Positions 10,273-18,884 of a stretch of DNA of 64,000 nucleotides are shown piece by piece (position 1 is the first letter of the stretch; every line of letters starts with the position of its first letter). Both the position numbers and the translations under genes were made by a program. The notes beneath the pieces were generated by a model. The model saw only the letters and a list, made by a program, of their open reading frames with translations. It searched no databases and had not been told where the DNA came from. This DNA is from Pseudomonas maioricensis (lineage in GTDB: Bacteria; Pseudomonadota; Gammaproteobacteria; Pseudomonadales; Pseudomonadaceae): positions 269,326 through 333,325 of the forward strand of contig NZ_LOHG01000004.1 in the NCBI RefSeq assembly GCF_022790535.1. Direction: 5' to 3'.

Positions 10273-10408
10273 GTTTGCGCCACTGCAACATCATCAGCCC
10301 TGATCCTGCCCTCAAGGCACTTGCCGCAACACTTTTGCCAGACCCCATCCCTTCCACCTGCCAGACCTTTCCGAGAAACTTGTCCCTCACTTGCGCCTGT
10401 AAATCCGG

Positions 10409-10618
10409 CTCACTAGGCTGCGTCGGTCGCTGCACATCAGCGATCGGGTTTAGTAGCCCGGACCAATAGGCGCACAGGTGCTCACCGTTAAGGTGGCTGT
10501 GCGCAGGGCATCTTCGGGTGCGCCGGTTTCTCCTATTGTCCGGTCTACTAACCTGCTGCACAGCCGCCACCCTTCGTTTAGTAGCGAAGCGTGCTGGCTC
10601 CGTATCCAATAGGAGTTG
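10409..10618 (+). promoter_or_regulatory. Structured leader, copy 1 (upstream of the small gene at 10622)
   Basis: Conserved blocks occur in this order: CTAGGCTGCGTC (10414), CATCAGCGATCGGGTTTAGT with TTTAGTAG (10449-10456), a UUCG-capped hairpin GCATCTTCGGGTGC (about 10508-10522), CCGGTCTACTAACC (10540-10553), and a second TTTAGTAG in the loop of CTTCG/CGAAG (10572-10589). The central CTACTAA can pair with either TTTAGTAG. The same blocks recur in the same order upstream of the paralogous gene near 49.7 kb. It could be a cis-regulatory RNA or a promoter with operators; see findings. Confidence 0.6.
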
Positions 10619-10621
10619 TAC

Positions 10622-10825
10622 ATGCTTAACACCAACACCGATTCAGCCGCCAAAACCATGGCCCATGCCGCCGACCTGCTGCGTTGCGCAGCCGCCACTG
10701 CCTATGAGTCCGCCGATCACCTAACCGGCAGTAAACGCGACCTGGCGTTTTCGGTGGTGCACTTGATTGATATGGCGCGCGGGGCCGTGGAGAAATCCCT
10801 GCTCAAAACCGAGAATCCTTTGTAG
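10622..10825 (+). CDS. Small Pseudomonas protein, DUF3077/DUF6124-like
   Basis: A 67-residue helical protein that resembles the small Pseudomonas-specific DUF3077/DUF6124 families; function unknown. Its core (ADLLRCAAATAYESADHL then KRDLAFSVVHLIDMARGAVE) closely matches the gene at 49457-49669, with roughly two thirds of about 49 residues identical. A good ribosome site (AGGAG, 10611-10615) fits the ATG at 10622. An in-frame TTG at 10616 is less likely. It is preceded by a conserved structured leader. Confidence 0.72.
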   Translation: MLNTNTDSAAKTMAHAADLLRCAAATAYESADHLTGSKRDLAFSVVHLIDMARGAVEKSLLKTENPL

Positions 10826-10893
10826 GAGCTGCCGAAGGCTGCGAAAGCGTTATTTCAGACAAATCGATTTCGCAGCCTTCGGCAGCTCCTACA
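10821..10893. repeat. REP-type inverted repeat (B family)
   Basis: Arms TGTAGGAGCTGCCGAAGGCT and AGCCTTCGGCAGCTCCTACA pair almost perfectly. The left arm overlaps the stop codon of the small gene. Confidence 0.9.
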
Positions 10894-11001
10894 AGAATCC
10901 ACAATCGCGCAACGCCCTTCGACAATCACAGAAACGCCCTACATAACCCCTGATCGCCCCTCCATAAAATGATCGTCCATTTATTTCAGGACGATCACGC
11001 C

Positions 11002-11484
11002 ATGGCTCATCCCATTTACATGACCATCAAGGGCAAAGAACAGGGCGATATCTCCGCAGGCTGTTCGACCCAAGAGTCCATGGGTAACAAATGCCAGGAA
11101 GCACACCTGAACGAAATCATGGTGCTGTCCTACACGCATCAGATGGCCAACGTCGCCAACATCGACCGCGCCACGCACATGCCTGTCGTCATTACCAAGA
11201 ACATCGACAAATCTTCCCCGCTGCTGGCTCAAGCCTTGGCGCAACGCGAGTCCATAACCTGCAAGATCGATTTCTACCGCACCACGCCCAACGGCAGTCA
11301 GGAAAAGTTCTATAGCGTCGAAATCCAGGACGCGGTCATCGAAAACCTGATCGTTCAAACGCCTCACGTCACCCTCGATAACGACGCCGAACCCGCCGAA
11401 CAACTCGCCATTCGCTACGGCGACATCAGCTGGACCCACCACGCAGCAGGGACCAGTGGTTATAGCTACTGGGGTGAGTCTTGA
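11002..11484 (+). CDS. hcp: Hcp family type VI secretion protein (orphan)
   Basis: A 160-residue tube/effector-carrier protein of the type VI secretion system. It has the Hcp start MAHPIYMTIKGKEQGDISAG, the central segment HMPVVITKNIDKSSPLLAQAL, and the C-terminal YGDISWTHHAAGTSGYSYW. No other T6SS structural gene lies in the window, so this is an orphan hcp that would use an apparatus encoded elsewhere. Its stop codon overlaps the start of the next gene (TGATG), a sign of translational coupling with a cognate effector. The start at 11002 matches the family. Confidence 0.93.
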   Translation: MAHPIYMTIKGKEQGDISAGCSTQESMGNKCQEAHLNEIMVLSYTHQMANVANIDRATHMPVVITKNIDKSSPLLAQALAQRESITCKIDFYRTTPNGSQEKFYSVEIQDAVIENLIVQTPHVTLDNDAEPAEQLAIRYGDISWTHHAAGTSGYSYWGES

Positions 11485-12188
11485 TGGCGGATCCCAAATC
11501 AAACACTTCAGAGACCAAGCAGCTTAAACAGGCCGCTGTTGCGCTGACGAATCACGCTTGCACGTTGAGCATGCAGCATATTCAGGACGGTATGTTGCGG
11601 CTGCAATTCAATCGGGAAGTGGCGTATTACGCGCAGGGGATTGTTAGGGATGTTGAGGGTGGCAAAAAAAGCATCCTGGAAGGATTAAAGGCATTCAGAG
11701 ATAAACATACATTACTGACAAGCCACCAATGGACAGTCCTCTCTCAATCTGTAGGCCTTGTCGCCGGTGGGTTTCAATTCGCAGGTGGAGTCGCAATATG
11801 TACTGCATCAGGTGGACTTGCATGCGCGGGAGGTGCGTTCATGATTGCGCACGGCATGAATAACATCCACGAGAACACCGTTAACTTATGGGAGGGCAGT
11901 TCCGATACAGTGGGCGCAACCAGAATGGTGTACCGCAAGCTGGCTGAGGAACGGGGGTACGGAACAGCGGAAGGCGACATTGCTTATGGAGTAGCGGACA
12001 TCGCAACGTCGCTATACGGTACTTTTAGGAAAACCCTCAAACCTGGCGCATGGCGACTCTATAGATATATAGAAACTGACTACATAAGGGCTTACAAAAG
12101 CACACCGAACTGGATTCTAGGCTTCGATGCTGCAGCCGGCGCTTTCACCACGAAAAGCATACATGACGAATTGAAAAAAAATGATTGA
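11484..12188 (+). CDS. DUF4225-like protein, candidate T6SS effector
   Basis: A 234-residue protein coupled to hcp. The N-terminal half is helical and charged. A central glycine-rich hydrophobic segment (about 90-125: SVGLVAGGFQFAGGVAIC..., LACAGGAFMIAHGMNNIHEN) resembles the DUF4225 family, whose members commonly lie beside hcp genes. The hydrophobic glycine-rich core suggests action on membranes, which is an inference. The next gene overlaps its end by 8 bases, the usual place for an immunity gene. Base composition becomes AT-rich from about 11.7 kb onward. Confidence 0.7.
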   Translation: MADPKSNTSETKQLKQAAVALTNHACTLSMQHIQDGMLRLQFNREVAYYAQGIVRDVEGGKKSILEGLKAFRDKHTLLTSHQWTVLSQSVGLVAGGFQFAGGVAICTASGGLACAGGAFMIAHGMNNIHENTVNLWEGSSDTVGATRMVYRKLAEERGYGTAEGDIAYGVADIATSLYGTFRKTLKPGAWRLYRYIETDYIRAYKSTPNWILGFDAAAGAFTTKSIHDELKKND

Positions 12189-12744
12189 GTTCTCGTTATA
12201 CCTCAGCTTCTTTGCCGTAAGCATAATGCTATTTTTACCTTCAATGTGGGCAAACCAAGCATCATCTGGCACCGACTTCACCATCACCTCATATCGCATA
12301 TTTTTCACTTATAATATAGCCCTCATGATTATTAACATAGGAATTTCCAGAACAGGAAACATCCCTCTAACAAACATTGAAGATGCTCCATTTGTAGATT
12401 TTTTTTCGTTCATCATGGCGCTTGTTTACGGCTACATGATGGCGACACTGAGTAAGCCCACTCAATATACAGAACCCAAGCTTACGCTTTATGTAGCCCG
12501 TAATGGAACTCGGAAATCATTAACACTAAATATAGACCTTATAATGTACTACCTAAGAGTCTCAATTCTTGTTTTCGGCGGCGCATTATTCTACACAACG
12601 GTTTTTAATTATATTCTATCAGAGTTTATAACACTGAAGCCCGAGCATTGGAGGCTGATTGGGTACGTCACCTACCCCATTTGCGTCCTACTTGGCATTT
12701 GGGGCGTACGTATGCACCATAGAAAGCATGGTCGGACGCTGTAG
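12181..12744 (+). CDS. Multi-span membrane protein, candidate immunity protein
   Basis: A 187-residue protein with about four hydrophobic helices (approximately 3-22, 38-55, 72-90, 125-150, and a further one near 160-178). No named family was recognised. It overlaps the 3' end of the effector candidate by 8 bases. It is distinctly AT-rich compared with the chromosome. Residues 17-92 align with the protein at 12801-13109 (LFLPSMWANQASSG against LFYLPALWAKFAFSG; also IFFTY against IFFSY), so the two are paralogues. Role as inner-membrane immunity protein is inferred from position and topology. Confidence 0.65.
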   Translation: MIEFSLYLSFFAVSIMLFLPSMWANQASSGTDFTITSYRIFFTYNIALMIINIGISRTGNIPLTNIEDAPFVDFFSFIMALVYGYMMATLSKPTQYTEPKLTLYVARNGTRKSLTLNIDLIMYYLRVSILVFGGALFYTTVFNYILSEFITLKPEHWRLIGYVTYPICVLLGIWGVRMHHRKHGRTL

Positions 12745-12800
12745 ACATATTTAAAAACTGGAAATGCAAAACTTGGACATGACTGAAGAAGTCAAAGATA

Positions 12801-13109
12801 ATGAGTGACTTTTTATTCAACCTATTTTTCGTGATTGGCTGCCTGCTATTTTACTTACCGGCCTTATGGGCAAAATTTGCATTCAGTGGAGAAAACCACA
12901 CACGGACAAAATCAGTTGCAGCGACACTATACGGCATATTTTTTTCCTATTTACATTGGCGCTTCCTCGAAACAGGGGCTTTGCCATTCCTGGGAGTATA
13001 CGAGCGAGAGCCTATGGGATGGCTGTCGCTATTTATGATATTGGCACACGCTTACGCCCTACCTGGTGAAAATAGCGTCAGGTCCTGGATGAGGAAAAAG
13101 AAGACATGA
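12801..13109 (+). CDS. Small membrane protein, second immunity-like paralogue
   Basis: A 102-residue protein with two to three hydrophobic segments. It corresponds to the N-terminal half of the preceding gene product: LPALWAKFAFSG, YGIFFSYLHW, FLETGALPFLG and WLSLFMILAHAY all have counterparts there. It ends in a basic tail (WMRKKKT). It may be a truncated duplicate or an independent short immunity protein. The gap to the previous gene is 56 bases. AT-rich like its neighbour. Confidence 0.6.
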   Translation: MSDFLFNLFFVIGCLLFYLPALWAKFAFSGENHTRTKSVAATLYGIFFSYLHWRFLETGALPFLGVYEREPMGWLSLFMILAHAYALPGENSVRSWMRKKKT

Positions 13110-13184
13110 CTCTATGTCTAAAACAAAGCAACAGACCAATCAGACCGCTGAGAAGATCGGTGAGAACCTCAGAGGTGGGTGTTA

Positions 13185-13224
13185 CCAGACAAACCGCCTC
13201 GCGAACAAGTTCGCTCCTACCTGT
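13185..13224. repeat. Half REP (C-like)
   Basis: A single arm CTCGCGAACAAGTTCGCTCC forms a short internal dyad and has no partner arm nearby. It looks like a decayed REP remnant. Confidence 0.4.
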
Positions 13225-13256
13225 TGAACGGCAATTCCAGCCTTTCCTGCGCCCAT

Positions 13257-13288
13257 AAAAAAACCCGAACTCAACGTCCGGGTTTTTC
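13257..13288 (-). terminator. Terminator of the aap operon
   Basis: Read on the minus strand: AAAACCCGGACG, loop, CGGGTTTTTTT. The stem is followed by a T-run, about 20 bases past the aapP stop. The A-run on the other side allows function for the plus-strand immunity-like genes too. Confidence 0.8.
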
Positions 13289-13306
13289 AGTCCATCACTC
13301 AACCAA

Positions 13307-14071
13307 TCAATGCAGGATCTGGCTCAGGAACAGACGCGTACGGTCACTCTGTGGATTGTCGAAGAAGTCGTTCGGCGCAGCCTGTTCGACGATTTCGCCT
13401 TTGTCCATGAAGATCACGCGGTTGGCCACGGTGCGGGCGAAACCCATTTCGTGGGTTACGCAGAGCATGGTCATGCCTTCTTCAGCCAGGCCGACCATGG
13501 TGTCCAGCACCTCTTTCACCATTTCCGGGTCGAGTGCCGAGGTCGGCTCGTCGAACAGCATGATTTTCGGCTTCATGCACAGGGCACGGGCAATCGCCAC
13601 ACGCTGTTGCTGACCGCCGGAAAGCTGGCCCGGGAATTTATGCGCCTGCTCTGGAATGCGTACTCGTTCCAAGTAGTGCATGGCGATTTCTTCAGCCTTT
13701 TTCTTCGGCATCTTGCGCACCCACATCGGGGCCAGTGTGCAGTTCTGCAGAATGGTCAGATGCGGGAACAGGTTGAAGTGCTGGAACACCATGCCGACTT
13801 CACGGCGGATGGTTTCGATCTGCTTGAGGTCCGAAGTCAGCTCGGTGCCATCAACGATGATCTTGCCTTGCTGGTGCTCTTCCAGACGGTTCAGGCAACG
13901 AATGGTCGTGGATTTGCCCGAGCCCGACGGGCCGCACAACACGATACGCTCGCCCTGACGCACGTTCAGGTTGATGTCCTTGAGCACGTGGAACTGGCCG
14001 TACCATTTATGGACGCCTTCCATCCGGATCATGCCTTCGGCGCCCAGAGGCTTGGTGATAACTTCACTCAT
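13307..14071 (-). CDS. aapP: Amino-acid ABC transporter ATP-binding protein AapP
   Basis: The 254-residue ATPase powers the general L-amino-acid importer. Walker A is GPSGSGKST (residues 47-55), followed by the Q-loop [11 protein letters not shown], the signature LSGGQQQR, Walker B IMLFDEP and the switch histidine in CVTHEMG. The start at 14071 ([10 protein letters not shown]) is chosen because the longer open frame overlaps aapM and lacks similarity. It is the last gene of aapJQMP and ends at a terminator. Confidence 0.95.
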   Translation of the reverse strand: MSEVITKPLGAEGMIRMEGVHKWYGQFHVLKDINLNVRQGERIVLCGPSGSGKSTTIRCLNRLEEHQQGKIIVDGTELTSDLKQIETIRREVGMVFQHFNLFPHLTILQNCTLAPMWVRKMPKKKAEEIAMHYLERVRIPEQAHKFPGQLSGGQQQRVAIARALCMKPKIMLFDEPTSALDPEMVKEVLDTMVGLAEEGMTMLCVTHEMGFARTVANRVIFMDKGEIVEQAAPNDFFDNPQSDRTRLFLSQILH

Positions 14072-14081
14072 GTCAAAACTC

Positions 14082-15179
14082 CTAACGCTTGTGGCCTGTG
14101 TCCAGCTTACGTTCCAAGTGCATGGAATAGCGGGACATACCGAAACAGAAGATCCAGAACACCAGGGCTGCGAAGACATAGCCCTCGGTGGCCATACCCA
14201 ACCACGACGGGTCGGCGGTGGCTTGCTTGACGCTGTTGAGCAGGTCGAACAGGCCGATAATGATCACCAGACTGGTGTCTTTGAACAGGGCAATGAAGGT
14301 GTTGACGATGCCGGGGATAACCATCTTCAACGCCTGCGGCAGAATCACCAGGCCCATGCTGCGCCAGTAACCGAGGCCCATGGCCGCGGCAGCTTCGTAC
14401 TGACCTTTAGGGATTGCCTGCATGCCACCACGCACCACTTCGGCGATGTACGCCGACTGGAACAGGATCACGCCGATCAAGGCCCGCAGCAGTTTGTCGA
14501 AGTTCATCCCTTCCGGCATGAACAGCGGCAACATCACCGAGGACATGAACAGCACGGTGATCAACGGCACGCCGCGCCAGAACTCGATGAACGTCACACA
14601 CACCACGCGCACTGCGGGCATGTTGGAACGACGACCAAGCGCCAGCAAAATACCTAATGGCAATGCACCGGCGATACCGACGGTGGCAATCACCAGCGTC
14701 AGCATCAGACCGCCCCACTGGCTGGTAGCCACGTGGGTCAGACCAAACGCGTCGCCGCTCAGCAGGTAGAAAGCAACAATCGGGTAAATGATCAGGAAGC
14801 CAATCGCGTAAATCGCTTTACGTGGGAACTTCGAGATAAACAGCGGTGCCGCACCGACGATGGCCAGAATGGCGGTCAGGTCCACCCTCCAGCGCAGTTC
14901 GGTCGGGAAGTAGCCGTACATGAACTGGCCAAAACGCTGTTGGATAAATACCCAGCAGGCGCCTTCCTTGGTGCAGTCAGCCCGTGTGGTACCGATCCAG
15001 TTGGCGTCCAGCAATGCCCAACTGAGAATCGGCGGCACCACCAGGTAAATCAGGTACAGCGAGAACAAGGTCAGCAGCGTGTTGATCCAGCTGGAGAACA
15101 GGTTCTGCCGCATCCACGCCACGGGCCCGAACACTTTGCCCGGTGGTGGCATATCAGGTTTGAAAGTATGAGTCGTCAT
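14082..15179 (-). CDS. aapM: Amino-acid ABC transporter permease AapM
   Basis: Inner-membrane permease of 365 residues. It has a long N-terminal region with extra helices, then the conserved BPD-type core starting near [20 protein letters not shown]. The EAA loop reads [20 protein letters not shown]. The length fits AapM, which is longer than the ordinary HisM type. It begins 10 bases after aapQ ends and is followed by aapP 10 bases on. Confidence 0.94.
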   Translation of the reverse strand: MTTHTFKPDMPPPGKVFGPVAWMRQNLFSSWINTLLTLFSLYLIYLVVPPILSWALLDANWIGTTRADCTKEGACWVFIQQRFGQFMYGYFPTELRWRVDLTAILAIVGAAPLFISKFPRKAIYAIGFLIIYPIVAFYLLSGDAFGLTHVATSQWGGLMLTLVIATVGIAGALPLGILLALGRRSNMPAVRVVCVTFIEFWRGVPLITVLFMSSVMLPLFMPEGMNFDKLLRALIGVILFQSAYIAEVVRGGMQAIPKGQYEAAAAMGLGYWRSMGLVILPQALKMVIPGIVNTFIALFKDTSLVIIIGLFDLLNSVKQATADPSWLGMATEGYVFAALVFWIFCFGMSRYSMHLERKLDTGHKR

Positions 15180-15189
15180 GCGCGTTTCC

Positions 15190-16371
15190 TCACCGCTCGA
15201 TCAGCGCAATGCGCTTGTTGTACCAGTTCATCAGCAGGGAAATGCTGATACTGATCGCCAGGTACACACTCATGGTGATGGCAATTACTTCGATGGCCTG
15301 ACCGGTCTGGTTAAGCACGGTACCGGCGAACAGCGAAACCATTTCCGGATAACCAATAGCGGCCGCCAGCGAGGAGTTCTTCGCCAGGTTCAGGTATTGG
15401 CTGGTCAACGGCGGAATGATCACGCGCAGTGCTTGCGGGATGATGACCTTGCGCAGCGTCGGCCCGGGGCGCAGGCCCAACGAGCGAGCGGCCTCAGTCT
15501 GACCATGGCTGACCGACTTGATACCCGAACGCACGATTTCCGCGATGAACGCGGCGGTGTAGACCGTCAGGGCCAGCGTCAGAGAGATCAGCTCAGGGAT
15601 CAGTACCCAGCCGCCAACAAAGTTGAAGCCTTTGAGCTCTGGCACTTCCCAATGCACCGGGGCACCGAAAATCAGCATGCTCAGAGCCGGAATACCCAGA
15701 AACAGCGCCAGACCAGCCCAGAACTTGTGGAACGGTTCGCCGGTCGCTTCAAAGCGCTTGTTGGCCCAACGGGTCATCGCCACGATAGCGACGATAGCCA
15801 CAATGATGCTGGTCACGAATGGCCAGGCACCTTCGGCGGCAACAGCGCTCGGCATGTTCAAACCACGGCTGCTGATAAAGAACATGTCGAAGTAACCGTG
15901 TGCTTGTCTCGGACCCGGCAGCGTCAGGAACACAGCGGTGTACCAGAACAGGATCTGCAACAACGGCGGGATGTTACGGAAGACTTCCACGTAGACGGTT
16001 GCCAGCTTGCTGATCATCCAGTTCGGTGACAAGCGTGCAACGCCGATGATGAAGCCCAGGATCGTGGCCAGGAAAATACCGATGACCGACACCAGCAGCG
16101 TATTAAGCAAGCCGATGACAAACACACGGGCATAGCTGTCCGCTTCCGTGTAATCGATCAAATGCTGCGCAATGCCAAACCCGGCACTGCGTTCAAGAAA
16201 TCCAAAACCCGAGGTAATACCACGGTGCTGGAGGTTGGTCTGGGTGTTGTCGAACATGAACCAGCCCAACGAGACCACTGCCAATACGGTGATGATCTGA
16301 AATAACCACGCGCGCACTTTTGGGTCGCTCAAAGAGAGCTTTTGCTTGGGTGCGACGATTTGCTTTTCCAT
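15190..16371 (-). CDS. aapQ: Amino-acid ABC transporter permease AapQ
   Basis: Inner-membrane permease of 393 residues that pairs with AapM. After a first helix near residue 25-40 there is a split core: a conserved NTLLVSVIGIFLATILGFII segment, a long insertion with several helices, and the EAA loop EAARSLGLRPGPTLRKVIIP near residue 310. Size and insertion are typical of AapQ. Downstream of aapJ, from which it is separated by a stable hairpin. Confidence 0.94.
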   Translation of the reverse strand: MEKQIVAPKQKLSLSDPKVRAWLFQIITVLAVVSLGWFMFDNTQTNLQHRGITSGFGFLERSAGFGIAQHLIDYTEADSYARVFVIGLLNTLLVSVIGIFLATILGFIIGVARLSPNWMISKLATVYVEVFRNIPPLLQILFWYTAVFLTLPGPRQAHGYFDMFFISSRGLNMPSAVAAEGAWPFVTSIIVAIVAIVAMTRWANKRFEATGEPFHKFWAGLALFLGIPALSMLIFGAPVHWEVPELKGFNFVGGWVLIPELISLTLALTVYTAAFIAEIVRSGIKSVSHGQTEAARSLGLRPGPTLRKVIIPQALRVIIPPLTSQYLNLAKNSSLAAAIGYPEMVSLFAGTVLNQTGQAIEVIAITMSVYLAISISISLLMNWYNKRIALIER

Positions 16372-16400
16372 GAAGTGCCCCAGGAAAAATGAAACAAAAC

Positions 16401-16434
16401 GGCGCCCGACAGCCGGTGAAGGCTGGCGGGCGCC
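16401..16434 (-). promoter_or_regulatory. Intercistronic stem-loop between aapJ and aapQ
   Basis: GGCGCCCG pairs with CGGGCGCC, and the inner arms AGCC/GGCT extend it around a GTGAA loop. On the minus strand it is followed by a T-rich but interrupted tract. Such hairpins after binding-protein genes usually stabilise the upstream message or terminate partially, keeping AapJ in excess over the membrane parts. Confidence 0.7.
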
Positions 16435-16441
16435 GGGTCAA

Positions 16442-17470
16442 TCAACGAATTGGTGGAGCGTACTGGATGCCGCCGGCATTCCACAGAGCGTTCTGGCCGC
16501 GCTTGATTTTCAGCGGGGTGGATTCGCCCAGGTTGCGTTCAAACACTTCGCCGTAGTTACCGACTTGTTTAACGATCTGTACTACCCAGTCTTTCGGCAG
16601 TTTCAGGTCGGCACCGTAAGCGCCATCAGCACCCAGCATACGGGCAACGTCAGGGTTCTTGGTGGACTTGGCTTCAGCTTCAACGTTTTTCGAAGTCACT
16701 TTGGCTTCTTCGGCGTTGAGCATTGCGAACAGGGTCCATTTCACAATGGAGAACCACTCTTCGTCGCCTTTACGCACGACTGGGCCCAGAGGCTCTTTGG
16801 AGATAACTTCTGGCAGAACCACGTAGTCAGCCGGGCTGGCCAGTTTGCTGCGCTGTGCGTACAGCTGCGACTGGTCGGAGGTCAGCACGTCGCAACGGCC
16901 GCCTTCCAGGGACTTGGCGCTTTCGTCAGAGGTGTCGAAAGTGATCGGGGTGTATTTCAGACCGTTCGAACGGAAGTAGTCGGACACGTTAAGCTCGGTG
17001 GTAGTACCAGCCTGGATACAGATGGTCGCGCCATCCAGTTCCTTGGCGGACTTGACGCCCAGCTTGTTGTTTACCAGGAAGCCGATGCCGTCGTAGTAAG
17101 TCACACCAGCGAATACCAGACCCATGCCCGAATCGCGGGAGCTGGTCCAGGTGGTGTTACGCGACAGAATGTCGATCTCGCCCGATTGCAGCGCGGTGAA
17201 ACGCTCTTTGGCGTTCAGTTGGCTGAATTTTACTTTGGTGGCGTCACCGAAAACGGCAGCAGCAACAGCGCGGCAGACGTCGGCGTCGATACCGGTGATC
17301 TTACCGGTAGCATCAGGAACGGAGAAACCTGGCAAACCGTCGCTCACACCGCACTGTACGAAGCCTTTCTTCTGAATGGCGTCCAGTGTTGCGCCCGCCT
17401 GAGCGAAACTGCTAACACCGAGTGCTGCTGCAGCGGCTACTACGGCCAGGGTGGATTTCAACATCTTCAT
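16442..17470 (-). CDS. aapJ: Periplasmic amino-acid-binding protein AapJ
   Basis: A 342-residue solute-binding protein. The signal peptide MKMLKSTLAVVAAAAALGVS ends at SFAQA (about residue 25). The mature protein shows the family-3 signature GFSVPDATGKITGIDADVCR and NAKERFTALQSGEIDILSRN. It delivers polar L-amino acids to AapQM. It is the first gene of the operon, with a long leader and a sigma-54-type promoter candidate upstream. Confidence 0.95.
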   Translation of the reverse strand: MKMLKSTLAVVAAAAALGVSSFAQAGATLDAIQKKGFVQCGVSDGLPGFSVPDATGKITGIDADVCRAVAAAVFGDATKVKFSQLNAKERFTALQSGEIDILSRNTTWTSSRDSGMGLVFAGVTYYDGIGFLVNNKLGVKSAKELDGATICIQAGTTTELNVSDYFRSNGLKYTPITFDTSDESAKSLEGGRCDVLTSDQSQLYAQRSKLASPADYVVLPEVISKEPLGPVVRKGDEEWFSIVKWTLFAMLNAEEAKVTSKNVEAEAKSTKNPDVARMLGADGAYGADLKLPKDWVVQIVKQVGNYGEVFERNLGESTPLKIKRGQNALWNAGGIQYAPPIR

Positions 17471-17736
17471 TCAAACCTCCAGTTTTGCTCTTTGTTGTTT
17501 AGGCGCTTCAATCCCGTCGCACCCTTGTGAGGCATTGACGACCCGTGCTGGCTTATTTTTGGGTCATCCGACTTTGAGCCAAATCATCAGCCGTGCGTGA
17601 GGTCATCTCATCGCTCGCACTCATGATCTTAGACGGCCCACAGGATTCAAGCCCCATGATGTTCCTGAACCAATCCGGTACAGGATGAACCGTGCCGTGA
17701 ATCCTGATGCATGGACTCCGTGCTTGACCCCGTTGA

Positions 17737-17769
17737 CTATCGGTAATAGCACAATAGTGTTACCGATAG
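17737..17769. promoter_or_regulatory. Perfect dyad in the aapJ leader
   Basis: CTATCGGTAA and TTACCGATAG, 10-base perfect arms 13 bases apart. It lies between the sigma-54-like element and aapJ in the aapJ-estB gap. It may be an operator or an RNA hairpin; the binding protein is unknown. Confidence 0.55.
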
Positions 17770-17798
17770 AGGTAAGCGCTTCACTCCCCGGTTTTTCA

Positions 17799-17816
17799 TA
17801 GCAAACGCCGTACCAG
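17799..17816 (-). promoter_or_regulatory. Sigma-54-type promoter candidate for aapJQMP
   Basis: On the minus strand the sequence reads CTGGTACGGCGTTTGCTA. This fits YTGGCACG-N4-TTGCW with one mismatch (T for C in the -24 block) and exact GG/GC spacing. It lies about 330 bases upstream of aapJ. Amino-acid uptake operons in pseudomonads are often RpoN-dependent. The rest of the 480-base gap holds no gene. Confidence 0.6.
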
Positions 17817-17911
17817 CATGGTGGCGATGTCGAATTAGCGACAGGTCAAGAGAAAAACTTGTAACCTTGCGACATCTTCTTTCATTTTTAACAACGCGCG
17901 CACCGCATTAA

Positions 17912-18607
<696 letters not shown>

Positions 18608-18643
18608 TTGGGAGCTTGCAGGACCGGCAAACACAGCCCCGCC

Positions 18644-18727
18644 AGGAGCGCACGAGCACCGCGACGCCGCGATAACGGTGTATCAGAAGGGACGCCATCG
18701 CTGCCTCGCGGTGCTCGTGAGCTCCTA
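18644..18727. repeat. Inverted repeat (E family)
   Basis: Arms AGGAGCGCACGAGCACCGCG and CGCGGTGCTCGTGAGCTCCT pair over about 30 bases. It shares its outline with the element at 58715. It lies between estB and rhlB. Confidence 0.8.
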
Positions 18728-18884
18728 CAGAAAAGCATTCCAATCTGCACCAGTAACGCCGCACTAACTTGCTAAAGCCATTCCTACGGAATTTGGGCAT
18801 ATGTAGCCCGTTTGGCATGACACTACGCCGCGCCCGATTCTTGCTTTACACTGCTCGGCGTACATTCCTTAATCAATTGACGAG

